Notes under the pieces: model-generated
The model's database searches: none
The model's input: the letters and a program-made list of their open reading frames with translations, nothing else
What the model was told of the DNA's origin: nothing
Translations under genes and position numbers: made by a program
Assembly (NCBI RefSeq): GCF_002788215.1
Contig: NZ_CP024845.1
Location: 1,240,001 to 1,304,000, forward strand
Direction of reading: 5' to 3'
Source of the DNA: Halohasta litchfieldiae
GTDB lineage: Archaea; Halobacteriota; Halobacteria; Halobacteriales; Haloferacaceae
DNA: 64,000 bases
Shown: positions 49,688-58,234 of the stretch, piece after piece
How the letters are laid out: each line of letters starts with the position of its first letter
Position numbering within the stretch: the stretch's first letter is position 1

Positions 49688-50846
49688 CCAGATTATGACC
49701 GACGAGCCACCAGAAACAGTCGAGTATCAACTCAGAACAGCCGATGAGTCATCTGTAGCGACCGACGGTGGGACGACTGTTTCGTCTGACACAGTCGACG
49801 GTGAGACAGATGCTGTCGACGCTACCCTCGACGCACTGGAAAGCGACGGACTGTCGGGCTACAACTACGCGTATCTCGACGAACACACCAAACGCGAGGT
49901 CCGGCGGTCGATGCTGAAAGCCGTCGCCATCCCCGGCCATCAGGTACCCTACGCCTCCCGGCCGATGCCACTGGCCCGTGGCTGGGGGACCGGTGGCATT
50001 CAGGCGTCACTGTCGATTCTGGGACCGGACGACCGGTTCAAAGTAATCGACCAGGGAGCCGACGAGAGCGTTAATGCGGCCAACATCCGTCGACTGGCCG
50101 AAAACACCGCCGAGATCGAGACGACCACCGACACGACCGACGCAGATCTGATCCAGACGCGCCACCGTATTCCCGAGGAAGTGCTGACCGACGATCAGAT
50201 CCTCGTTTTGCAGGTGCCGATCACCGATGCACTCCGGAAAGTCGACCCCTCGGATGCGGCCAACCGGCGTCGACACGCCCACAAGAACTACGGAAAAATG
50301 TGGGTCCATCTCTACGAAAACGTCGTCGAGTGGGGTGAAATCAACATCTCCTCCCGGTATCCGACGATGGTCGGCGGGCGGTATCTGATGGATCCCTCGC
50401 CGATTCCGCGCTGGGACGTGCCGAAACTCGATGATGCCGACAATCTGTTTGTCTTCGCTGCAGGTCGAGAGGCCCGCATCTATGCGGTCCCACCGCACAC
50501 CGATGTCGAACCGCTGGCGTTCAGTGATCGCGAGTTCACCGTCGAGCGATTCGGCGGGCAGTCGTGTCACGCCTGTGGGTCGACCGACACCTATCTCGTG
50601 GAGGTCTCAGAGGAAGCAGGCGACACTGACCGAGAAACAAACAACACTGACCGGGAGTTCGAGACGCGCTATGCCTGCAACGATTCGAGCTTCTGTGCGA
50701 AGCGCCGGGAAAACCCCGAGCTACCCAAAGACCACCACCTCGACCGCGGGGGCGTCGACTGGGGGCCGAAAACGGCCAGCGAAACCACCGGGAGTCGAAA
50801 AACGGCCGCGGGAAAAACCAAGAGCCCAGGAGGTGAGGCCGAATGA
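49680..50846 (+). CDS. phnJ: C-P lyase radical-SAM subunit PhnJ
   Basis: 388 residues; the enzyme core begins GYNYAYLDEHTKREVRRSML after a disordered Thr/Ser/Asp-rich N-terminus of about 55 residues. The glycine-radical motif RGWGTGGIQASLSILG and the Fe-S cysteines are present: Cys296 and Cys299 (SCHACGS), Cys333 and Cys339 (YACNDSSFCAKRR). The order C-x2-C ... C-x5-C matches the E. coli enzyme, but the middle loop is about 12 residues longer. It cleaves the C-P bond using S-adenosylmethionine, so it needs anaerobic or low-oxygen assembly. A basic tail of 30 residues follows. Confidence 0.92.
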   Translation: MTDQIMTDEPPETVEYQLRTADESSVATDGGTTVSSDTVDGETDAVDATLDALESDGLSGYNYAYLDEHTKREVRRSMLKAVAIPGHQVPYASRPMPLARGWGTGGIQASLSILGPDDRFKVIDQGADESVNAANIRRLAENTAEIETTTDTTDADLIQTRHRIPEEVLTDDQILVLQVPITDALRKVDPSDAANRRRHAHKNYGKMWVHLYENVVEWGEINISSRYPTMVGGRYLMDPSPIPRWDVPKLDDADNLFVFAAGREARIYAVPPHTDVEPLAFSDREFTVERFGGQSCHACGSTDTYLVEVSEEAGDTDRETNNTDREFETRYACNDSSFCAKRRENPELPKDHHLDRGGVDWGPKTASETTGSRKTAAGKTKSPGGEAE

Positions 50847-51673
50847 CGCTACTTTCGGCCACAGGACTCCAGACCGTCTACGGCGAGGGGTGTTCGCGCT
50901 GTATTGAGTCGACTGGCGATCGTGCCGGGACGAACCAGTGTCCCCACTGTGGAAGCGTCGTCGCCTGTGCTGAGGCCGATCTGTCGGTTCGAGAAGGCGA
51001 GGTGCTGGGCATCGTTGGTGAATCCGGTTCGGGAAAATCGAGTCTCGCAGAACAGCTTGCCTTAGAACGGGACCCCGATGCCACCACCACCGGGATGGTC
51101 GACTACGACGGCTATGACGGCAATCTGTTAGCTGTCGATTACGAGACGCGACACGACCTCCGAACCAGTGATATCGCACTCGTCCACCAGCACATCCGGG
51201 ATGGTCTCAATCCCGAGTTTACCGGTGGTGGCAACGTTGCCGAAAAACTGCTGTCGGCTGGCTGGCGCTCCTACGAGGACGTTCGCGACCGGGTCCAAGA
51301 GCTGTTCGAAGCGACCGAGATTCCGGTCGACCGAATGGACGACCCGACGAGCACCTACTCCGGTGGGATGCAGCGCCGAGTCCAGATCGCACGCGCACTC
51401 GCGACCGATCCAGAACTCGTTGTGCTGGATGAGCCAACGACTGGCCTCGACGTGAGCGTCCAGGCCCGCGTGTTGGATATGTTCCGACAGGTCCAGCGCG
51501 AGGAGGGCGTCGCCTGCGTCGTCGTCTCACACGATCTCGGCGTCGTCCGCCTGCTGGCCGACCGAACGCTGGTGATGCGTCATGGTCGCATCGTTGAATC
51601 GGGGCTCACCGACCGCGTGATGGAAGATCCGCACCACGAATACACCCAGACACTTATCAATTCAGTAATATGA
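50843..51673 (+). CDS. phnK: C-P lyase ABC-type protein PhnK with cysteine-rich insertion
   Basis: Walker A IVGESGSGKSSLAEQLALE, signature YSGGMQRRVQIARALATDPE and Walker B LVVLDEPTTGLDVSVQARVL, as in PhnK, which docks on the PhnGHIJ core and uses ATP. Between strand one and the Walker A region is GEGCSRCIESTGDRAGTNQC, PHCGSVVACAEA: two C-x2-C pairs (Cys17/20 and Cys33/36) that look like a zinc ribbon and are absent from E. coli PhnK. An AGGAGGTGA ribosome site precedes the ATG, which overlaps phnJ by four bases. Confidence 0.9.
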   Translation: MTLLSATGLQTVYGEGCSRCIESTGDRAGTNQCPHCGSVVACAEADLSVREGEVLGIVGESGSGKSSLAEQLALERDPDATTTGMVDYDGYDGNLLAVDYETRHDLRTSDIALVHQHIRDGLNPEFTGGGNVAEKLLSAGWRSYEDVRDRVQELFEATEIPVDRMDDPTSTYSGGMQRRVQIARALATDPELVVLDEPTTGLDVSVQARVLDMFRQVQREEGVACVVVSHDLGVVRLLADRTLVMRHGRIVESGLTDRVMEDPHHEYTQTLINSVI

Positions 51674-52440
51674 CAGCACTTACCGTCGACGGCTTGTCCA
51701 AAACCTTCGACATGCACGTTCTCGGCGACACCCAAGTCGTCGGGCTCGACGACGTCTCGTTCGATGTCCGCGAGGGAGAGTTCCTCGCGGTCGTCGGAGC
51801 ATCCGGCAGCGGCAAATCCTCACTGTTGAAATGCCTCTACCGGACCTACGATCCGACAGGCGGTCGGGTCGTGTATCATCGCAACGCCTTGGTCGACAGT
51901 TCATCAGACAATTCATCGGACAATTCATCGGTCGACCTCGCTTCCTGTGACGACCAGACAGTCATCGGGCTCCGAAACACCGCGATCGGCTACACCTCTC
52001 AGTTCCTCGATGAGATACCACGCGTTCCCGCGGTCGACGTGGTTTCGCGTCCCCTCCGCGAACAGGGTGTTCCAGCCGAGGAGGCCCGCCAACGAGCCCG
52101 GGAGCTGTTGTCTCGGCTCCGACTTCCCGAGGAGCTGTGGGAGGCATATCCCGCGACCTTCTCGGGCGGCGAGCGACAGCGAGTCAACCTCGCCCAAGCA
52201 CTCGCCCCGAAACCGGATCTCCTGTTGCTCGACGAGCCGACCAGCGCGCTCGATCCCGACACCAGACAGGCTGCGATTGATCTTTTGCGGGAGTATCTCG
52301 ACGCCGACACTACCGTCATCGGTGTGTTCCACAATACGGCGGTCATCGAGGCGGTTGCCGACCGAGTTGTCATGCTCGAAGACGGGCAACTCCAAGGGGT
52401 CGTTCCGGTCGACGACTACGACGGGGAGGTGGTGAGATGA
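51670..52440 (+). CDS. phnL: C-P lyase ABC-type protein PhnL
   Basis: Walker A VGASGSGKSSLLKCLYRTYD, signature FSGGERQRVNLAQALAPKPD and Walker B LLLLDEPTSALDPDTRQAAI. Residues 76-90 carry a Ser/Asp/Asn repeat (SSSDNSSDNSSVDL) encoded by short tandem repeats. PhnL is thought to bind on top of PhnK in the complex. Overlaps both neighbours by four bases. Confidence 0.9.
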   Translation: MTALTVDGLSKTFDMHVLGDTQVVGLDDVSFDVREGEFLAVVGASGSGKSSLLKCLYRTYDPTGGRVVYHRNALVDSSSDNSSDNSSVDLASCDDQTVIGLRNTAIGYTSQFLDEIPRVPAVDVVSRPLREQGVPAEEARQRARELLSRLRLPEELWEAYPATFSGGERQRVNLAQALAPKPDLLLLDEPTSALDPDTRQAAIDLLREYLDADTTVIGVFHNTAVIEAVADRVVMLEDGQLQGVVPVDDYDGEVVR

Positions 52441-53723
52441 CCAACTCTACGACCAGCGATACCGCATCGACCGGCGAAACCACACCAACCAGCGAGGACG
52501 CATCGACCGGCGAAACCACACCGATCGGTGAGGCTGCATCGACTGGTTCGATAGCCACGACAGACACCCAAACAGTCGACTCGCTTGCGGTCGTCGGTGG
52601 GCAGGTCGTTACCCCAGAAACGGTCATCGAGGGGGGAATTCGAATCGAAGGCGACCGGATTGTCGAGGTTGGCGATGTCGACACAGACGCTGACAGAGTG
52701 ATCGACGCCAATGGGCGTTACGTGCTTCCCGGACTGATCGATCTCCACGGCGACGATATAGAGGGTCATCTTCATCCCCGATCGGGAGCCCGGATGTCGA
52801 CGCCGATGGCGCTTGCCTCGGCCGATCGGGCCAACGTTGCCGCCGGGATTACGACGAAGTTCCACGCAATCTCCTTCGAACTCGATGAGGACGCCGATCG
52901 GTCACCGGAGCTGGCCGCCGAACTCACTGGGGCGATTACCGCCGCCAACGGGCTGCTAGTCGACCACCGGCTCCATGCCCGATGTGAGGTCACCCAACCG
53001 GAGTGCGTCGAAGCAGTACTGGCTGTCGTCGAAAACGGCGACGCCGATCTCGTCTCGGTGATGAGCCACATCCCCGGCAAGGGGCAGTTCCGAAACATCG
53101 AGTCGTTCCGCGAGTATTACGCGGAGTCGACCGACCACACCGTCGAGGAGGCCGACCGAATCATCGAAAAGCGGGGCGACGTTCCGATGTCGACCATCCG
53201 AAAACGAGTCCAGCAGGTCATCGAGCGGGCCCACGACGCCGGGGCGGTCACGGCCTCTCACGATGACGAAGACCCTGAGGAAGTAGCCCGACTTGCCGAT
53301 GTCGGCGTCGACATTACCGAGTACCCGATCACAATGGCGACCGCCGAGCGGGCTGCCGAACGCGGCATGAACACCGCGATGGGCGCACCGAACCTGGTTC
53401 GTGGCGAAAGTCAGTGGGGGAATCTTGCGACAGTCGACGCCATCGAAGCCGGTGTCGTGGATATCCTCGTCGCCGACTACCATCCACCATCACTTCTGGC
53501 GGGCGCGTTCGTCGAAACCGGCGAACCGTTGGCAGATCGGATCAGACGGGTGACTGCAACGCCTGCCGACGCTATTGGATTCGCGGATCGAGGTCGTCTC
53601 GAAGCCGGCAAACGGGCCGATCTCGTAGTCGTCGACAGCGAACCGACGCCGACAGTCACTCAAGCAATCGTGGGTGGACAGCCGGTGTATCGAGCAGATG
53701 GAACGCTTGGAGGCAAGCGATGA
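52437..53723 (+). CDS. phnM: PhnM, phosphoribosyl-phosphonate triphosphate diphosphatase
   Basis: Amidohydrolase-fold enzyme of 428 residues that removes pyrophosphate from the triphosphoribosyl phosphonate. Metal-site block PGLIDLHGDDIEGHLHPRSG (E. coli has a similar D-x-H-x-DN-x-E-x-H), then SVMSHIPGKGQFRNIESFRE, HDDEDPEEVARLADVGVDI, and YHPPSLLAGAFVETGEPLAD near the end. The first 45 residues are a disordered Thr/Ser/Glu tract containing a 36-bp tandem duplication (units at 52464 and 52500). Ribosome site GGGAGGTGG precedes the ATG. Confidence 0.9.
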   Translation: MTNSTTSDTASTGETTPTSEDASTGETTPIGEAASTGSIATTDTQTVDSLAVVGGQVVTPETVIEGGIRIEGDRIVEVGDVDTDADRVIDANGRYVLPGLIDLHGDDIEGHLHPRSGARMSTPMALASADRANVAAGITTKFHAISFELDEDADRSPELAAELTGAITAANGLLVDHRLHARCEVTQPECVEAVLAVVENGDADLVSVMSHIPGKGQFRNIESFREYYAESTDHTVEEADRIIEKRGDVPMSTIRKRVQQVIERAHDAGAVTASHDDEDPEEVARLADVGVDITEYPITMATAERAAERGMNTAMGAPNLVRGESQWGNLATVDAIEAGVVDILVADYHPPSLLAGAFVETGEPLADRIRRVTATPADAIGFADRGRLEAGKRADLVVVDSEPTPTVTQAIVGGQPVYRADGTLGGKR

Positions 53724-54529
53724 CCGACCGCAGACTCGGCGCAGCAATGGATATCCGGTTTGATGCCAACGTCCCGGAGTTTCTCGACTACATCACGGAT
53801 CGGGGACTGAACCACATCGAACTCAAACGCGAGTATCTCTACGGCCATCCCGAGGCACCGACCCCCGAGCGACTGGGCGAACTGGCCGATCAGTACGATG
53901 TTTCGGTCACCTACCACGCCCCCTTCCGAGACTGGAATCTCGGGAGTATCAACGAGGCCTCCCGACAGGCATCAGTCGACCAGGTCAAACAGACCATCGA
54001 CGATGCTGCGACCGCGGGTGCCGGGGCGGTCGTCGTCCACGGTGGCTCAGTTCCCCACCGCTACCCCGAGTGGGTTCGGAGCGCCGCCCACGAGAACGCC
54101 CTCCAGTCACTGGCTGAATGTGCCCAGTACGCCCAACTCATTGGCGTCCCGATTTGTCTGGAAAACCAGCCCAAAAGCCGGTCGAAACGCCGGTATACCA
54201 CCACGCCAGCCGATCTTGCAGCAGTACTCGACGAGGTCGACGTGGTTCCCAAATACTTCGGTGTGACACTGGATGTCGGCCACGCGAAGGTCAACGGCTA
54301 CGACTGGGAGGCGTTTGTCGACCGCTTTGGCGACCGGATTCGGGTCTGTCACCTCCACGACAACGATGGCACTGCAGATCAACATGAGCCACTGGTCGAC
54401 CACGAATCAATCGTCGAGCACGTTCCGGCCGACTACTTCGTCTTCGAGACGAAATCTGTCGACGACGTGGCTCGGTCGGTTGGTGCCGAGCCGGTTGTCC
54501 CGGAGACAACACTTGCAGCCGACAACTGA
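53720..54529 (+). CDS. TIM-barrel sugar-phosphate isomerase/epimerase-like protein, last gene of the phn operon
   Basis: ATG 53720 overlaps the phnM stop (ATGA), so it is translated with the C-P lyase genes; an open frame further upstream is only a shadow of phnM. The 269-residue protein belongs to the endonuclease IV-like TIM barrels: NHIELKREYLYGHPEAPTPE, VTYHAPFRDWNLGSINEASR, GAGAVVVHGGSVPHRYPEWV, VPICLENQPKSRSKRRYTTT, FGVTLDVGHAKVNGYDWEAF, VCHLHDNDGTADQHEPLVDH supply the Glu/His/Asp metal ligands. It stands where bacteria keep phnN/phnP and may work on a ribose-phosphate product of PhnM/PhnJ; this is inference. Confidence 0.8.
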   Translation: MTDRRLGAAMDIRFDANVPEFLDYITDRGLNHIELKREYLYGHPEAPTPERLGELADQYDVSVTYHAPFRDWNLGSINEASRQASVDQVKQTIDDAATAGAGAVVVHGGSVPHRYPEWVRSAAHENALQSLAECAQYAQLIGVPICLENQPKSRSKRRYTTTPADLAAVLDEVDVVPKYFGVTLDVGHAKVNGYDWEAFVDRFGDRIRVCHLHDNDGTADQHEPLVDHESIVEHVPADYFVFETKSVDDVARSVGAEPVVPETTLAADN

Positions 54530-54536
54530 ACCCAGT

Positions 54537-54932
54537 ATGAAACGACGAACTGTGCTCGGGATGGCAGCAACAGTCTGCGGAACAGTGGCTGCTGGCTGTC
54601 TGGGATCGACTGTAGCCGGAGACGTGGTGAGAAACGAGACGCCACTGGAACTGAGCCACGACTACGAAATACAGGGGACACCGTCAGGTACGCGGGTGGT
54701 TGTCGACGTTACGGCCAAAAACGGTGGCGAGAGCCCGATTACTCCCGATGGCCGAGTGCCACAGCTCTCGTGTGCGTTTTTAAATGAATCCGAGGAAACG
54801 CTTCATCAGTCCGGCGTCCAACCTGTCGAACCGATCGACGTCAGCGAGACCGCGAGCTTCGAGTTCTCGCTCGGGACCCGTGTCGACGAGGTGACGCGAT
54901 ACGAACTCGGGGTCGACTGGATCGACGCCTGA
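54537..54932 (+). CDS. small Tat-type lipoprotein
   Basis: MKRRTVLGMAATVCGTVAAG with the Cys of AAGC as lipid anchor, then an acidic beta-rich domain of about 105 residues (LELSHDYEIQGTPSGTRVVV, VTAKNGGESPITPDGRVPQL) like the CARDB/FxLYD-type domains of other haloarchaeal lipoproteins. It starts eight bases after the TIM-barrel gene stop and may be a read-through product of the phn transcript. Confidence 0.7.
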   Translation: MKRRTVLGMAATVCGTVAAGCLGSTVAGDVVRNETPLELSHDYEIQGTPSGTRVVVDVTAKNGGESPITPDGRVPQLSCAFLNESEETLHQSGVQPVEPIDVSETASFEFSLGTRVDEVTRYELGVDWIDA

Positions 54933-54956
54933 CCCACCGATCCCACAGTCGCTCTC

Positions 54957-56219
54957 TCAGAGATCCGACATCCAGTCGGCGTTCGACCGGTGTTGGGCTG
55001 CGACGACCTTGATTCCACGCTGATCGAGCAGACCGTCTTCTGTGAGGACACCGGTGATGAGATCCCCCGGTGTCAGATCGAAGATCGGATTACAAACCGA
55101 GATCGCCTCGCTTCCGTCGTAGACTGCGGCTGCTGGACCTGACTCCGAATGGAATGTGTCGTCAGTGGCGACCTTATCGCGGGCTGCAACCACATAGACA
55201 GGCACGTCAGCGCGGTCTGCGGCCAGAGCGAGCGCACGCGTTCCGACTTTATTGACGATGTCCCCATTCGGAAGGATCGTATCTGCACCAACGAGGACGG
55301 CACCGAACTCCCGGTCCGAGAGGATCGCTGGCAGTGCGCTGTCGGTCGTCACTGTCACATCGAGCCCAGCGGCCGCCAGCGATTCGGCGGCCTCGATCCC
55401 CTCACGATCCGGTCGCGATTCGGCGACGGTGACCGCCTCACCGAGTTCGATGAGGGCATCTCCGACTGTCCCGGATCGCGAGAGTGTCGCAATCGGTCCC
55501 GAGAGTCGATCTGCGGCCGTCGACGCGGCGGTGGCATCGGCATCGAGTGCCGCCCCGATCTCGTCGAGAGCCCGGTCGTGAACCGCGGCTGGTGACTGTT
55601 CTGCGGTCGTCATCACGCGGTTGATCCGGTTTGCCAACACCGCCATGCTCGGCCGAGAATCCTGGAGTGCGAGGGCTGGTTCGACGAGTTCACTCCACTC
55701 TGAGACTACCGCTGCCTGATCCCGAAGCACTTCGAGGGCCCGAATCGAGAGCGCCGCCGACCCGTGAACCGTATCGGCCGCAATCGTCGTCACCGAGGGC
55801 GCGACCTGCTGGTAGGCTTCCCAGAGCCCAGGAACGGTCTCGCGGTCGAGCATCGCGGTCGGAGCGATCCAGTCGACCGCATCGACACCATCGATCGAGC
55901 CGATCTCGCGGCTCGGTGTGTCGAACAACACCGGGTGGACAGTCCGTTCGCGGCCATCCGAGACAGTGAACGATTCGCCTGCGTAGGCAAGCGTGAGCCC
56001 CGAGAGCCCGGTGAGATCACGAACGAGTCGACGGCCGGCGTCGACCCGACTCCCCGAGCCGGTCGCAAGCGAGCCGGAGATCCCATCCCAGCGCCCCGAA
56101 TCGACCTCGGCGTCGGCTCCGCGACGAGTCACAAGCACCTCACCACGGTTTCGGACGAACGCAGTAACGATCTCGGTCATCGTTTCATTGTTGTCGTCGA
56201 CCGATACCATGGTTTCCAT
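54957..56219 (-). CDS. Nudix domain fused to eIF2B alpha/beta/delta-like domain
   Basis: Residues 12-135 are a Nudix-like domain (TAFVRNRGEVLVTRRGADAE, SGRWDGISGSLATGSGSRVD); the usual GX5EX7REUXEEXGU box is weak, so hydrolase activity is doubtful. Residues 150-415 are an eIF2B-type domain (SVTTIAADTVHGSAALSIRA, GVLVGADTILPNGDIVNKVG, ALALAADRADVPVYVVAARD). Relatives include ribose-1,5-bisphosphate isomerase and methylthioribose-1-phosphate isomerase. Known as a fused gene in haloarchaea. The adjacent C-P lyase operon would yield ribose phosphates, but a link is speculative. Confidence 0.75.
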   Translation of the reverse strand: METMVSVDDNNETMTEIVTAFVRNRGEVLVTRRGADAEVDSGRWDGISGSLATGSGSRVDAGRRLVRDLTGLSGLTLAYAGESFTVSDGRERTVHPVLFDTPSREIGSIDGVDAVDWIAPTAMLDRETVPGLWEAYQQVAPSVTTIAADTVHGSAALSIRALEVLRDQAAVVSEWSELVEPALALQDSRPSMAVLANRINRVMTTAEQSPAAVHDRALDEIGAALDADATAASTAADRLSGPIATLSRSGTVGDALIELGEAVTVAESRPDREGIEAAESLAAAGLDVTVTTDSALPAILSDREFGAVLVGADTILPNGDIVNKVGTRALALAADRADVPVYVVAARDKVATDDTFHSESGPAAAVYDGSEAISVCNPIFDLTPGDLITGVLTEDGLLDQRGIKVVAAQHRSNADWMSDL

Positions 56220-56340
56220 TGTTCGGATGTATGACTAGTAGTATAAATGAAACTCGTACTGTAAGCCGACCTCTCCGTCGACACCGGTTCGACCGGCCCC
56301 TATCGTCGGCCTTTTTGAGTCGACAAGCCGTACTCACGTC

Positions 56341-57111
56341 ATGGAACTATTCGCTGTGGCAGACATACCCGAAATCCAGCCGGGTGACGATCTCGCCGCC
56401 CAGATCCGAAACCGGGTCGACCTCCGACCCGACGACGTGGTCTGTGTCGCCAGTACAGTCGTCTCGAAGGCCGAAGGCCGAGTTGCTGACCTCGAAGACT
56501 ACCCCGCGGGACCACGCGCCCGAGAGATTGCTGCCCATCTTTCGGAACTCGAAGATAGAGAGAAGGATCCCAGATTCGCCCAGGCGGTCCTCGAAGAGAG
56601 CGTCGAAATCATCATGGAGTCGCCCTTTTTGCTCACAGAAACGCGATTCGGCCACGTCGGCGTCAACGCCGGTATCGACCGCTCGAACGTGCCGGGCGGC
56701 GACCTGCTTTTGCTCCCGAAACGGCCCAGCGAGAGCGCGGCTCGGATCCAAGCCGAACTTCCTGCCGAGCAGGTCATCGTCACCGATACCTGTGGTCGAC
56801 CCTTCCGCTACGGCCAACGTGGGGTTGCCATCGGCTGGGATGGGATGCCCGCAAGTCGTGATTGGCGAGGGGCGGTCGACCGCGATGGCCGAGAACTCGG
56901 AGTAACGGTCCAGAACGTGATCGACGAACTCGCCGCGGCCGCGAATCTTGTCGCTGGCGAAGGCAACGGTGGAACACCGGTTGTCGTCGTCCGTGGCTTT
57001 GAGTTCGGCGACCTCCCGGGCAGCCAGAACCATTTCCGAGATCTCGATGGCGACTACGTCCGCCAGGCGTTGCGTGGCTGGTCCCACAGCCCAACGGAGG
57101 GTGAAGCCTAA
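56341..57111 (+). CDS. cofE: coenzyme F420-0:L-glutamate ligase CofE
   Basis: Adds glutamate to F420-0 with GTP. Matching blocks: IPEIQPGDDLAAQIRNRVDL, DDVVCVASTVVSKAEGRVAD, ETRFGHVGVNAGIDRSNVPG, EQVIVTDTCGRPFRYGQRGV and AIGWDGMPASRDWRGAVDRD. 256 residues, the normal size. It overlaps the mer gene by one base (TAATG), pairing F420 synthesis with an F420-dependent enzyme. Confidence 0.92.
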   Translation: MELFAVADIPEIQPGDDLAAQIRNRVDLRPDDVVCVASTVVSKAEGRVADLEDYPAGPRAREIAAHLSELEDREKDPRFAQAVLEESVEIIMESPFLLTETRFGHVGVNAGIDRSNVPGGDLLLLPKRPSESAARIQAELPAEQVIVTDTCGRPFRYGQRGVAIGWDGMPASRDWRGAVDRDGRELGVTVQNVIDELAAAANLVAGEGNGGTPVVVVRGFEFGDLPGSQNHFRDLDGDYVRQALRGWSHSPTEGEA

Positions 57112-58094
57112 TGTTCGGGATCGAACTCACGCCTGAACACCCAATCGAGCGACTCACTGATCTCGGGGTTCGAGCCGAGAAAGCCGGGTTTGACACCCTC
57201 TTTTCGTCGTGCCACTACAACAACCGTGATGCCTTTGCCGCACTCCACCACATCGGCGCAGCAACCGACGACCTCCGTGTTGGACCGGGCGTTGCCAACC
57301 CTTTTGAGATCCACCCCGTCACGCTGGCCTCGAAGGTCGCAACCATCGATGAGGCGACTGGTGGCCGTGCTGTCTTCGGCATCGGGCCGGGCGATCCGTC
57401 GACGCTCGCCAATCTCGGCTACGCCGACGATCGCGGGCTCCGACCCGTGCTTGAGGCATTTAAAACAGCACAGAAGCTTTGGGCTGGCGAACGCGTCGAC
57501 CACGATGGCACCTTCGAGGCAACCAACGCGGGACTCAACTACGAACCACCAAGCGGCCCTGGAATTCCGGTCTATGTCGGTGGCGAGGGGCCGCACATGT
57601 GCCGGATGGCCGCCAAACATGCCGGTGGGCTGTTGTTCAATGGCTCTCATGAGGCAGATCTCGCGTGGGCGCGCGAGCAAGTTGAAAAAGGGCTGGCCGA
57701 CCGACCAGACTCTCGCGGCGAGTTCGATCTCGCAGCCTACGCCAGTGTGAGCGTCGACGAGGATCGTAAAGCTGCCCGTGAGGCTGCTCGGCCGCCGGTT
57801 GCATTTATTACCGCGGGGGCAGCCCCACCGGTACTTGATCGACACAATATTGACAAACAGACCGCCAGCGAGATCGGGACCAAAATCAGTGCCGGTGAGT
57901 TTTCGGCGGCATTCGAACTCGTGACCCCAGGGATGATCAATGCCTTCTGTATGGCTGGCACCGTCGACGACGTGGCCGACCGGATGGCCGGTGTGTTGGA
58001 CCATGCCGACAGTATTGTCGTTGGCTCACCGCTTGGGCCGGATCTCGAAAGCGCAATCGACCTCGCAGCCGAGGCCTACGACCAGGTCGACTAA
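57111..58094 (+). CDS. mer: F420-dependent methylenetetrahydromethanopterin reductase (Mer)
   Basis: Luciferase-like TIM barrel of 327 residues: MFGIELTPEHPIERLTDLGV, GFDTLFSSCHYNNRDAFAAL, RVGPGVANPFEIHPVTLASK, VFGIGPGDPSTLANLGYADD, GIPVYVGGEGPHMCRMAAKH. Mer reduces methylene-H4MPT to methyl-H4MPT with F420H2; non-methanogenic haloarchaea use it in C1 metabolism. Translationally coupled to cofE. Confidence 0.9.
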   Translation: MFGIELTPEHPIERLTDLGVRAEKAGFDTLFSSCHYNNRDAFAALHHIGAATDDLRVGPGVANPFEIHPVTLASKVATIDEATGGRAVFGIGPGDPSTLANLGYADDRGLRPVLEAFKTAQKLWAGERVDHDGTFEATNAGLNYEPPSGPGIPVYVGGEGPHMCRMAAKHAGGLLFNGSHEADLAWAREQVEKGLADRPDSRGEFDLAAYASVSVDEDRKAAREAARPPVAFITAGAAPPVLDRHNIDKQTASEIGTKISAGEFSAAFELVTPGMINAFCMAGTVDDVADRMAGVLDHADSIVVGSPLGPDLESAIDLAAEAYDQVD

Positions 58095-58234
58095 GGACGA
58101 AGCCACCAGTAGCGGTCACCGACCCAGTAGGACACGTCGACTGAGAATCGAGTCAACTGAAACGGTGAGGCGATTCGAGTACAGAAACAGTACGAGTCGG
58201 TGGGGTATTTGATTTTATGCGGTGTTATTCGATA

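Noticed and set aside
53414-53719. N-terminal extension of the TIM-barrel protein
   Set aside because: Arg-rich out-of-frame reading of phnM; the ATG overlapping the phnM stop fits the family start.
54036-54062. GGTGGCTCAG in the TIM-barrel gene as a fifth copy of the TA-boundary repeat
   Set aside because: Match limited to 10 bases inside a normal coding sequence.
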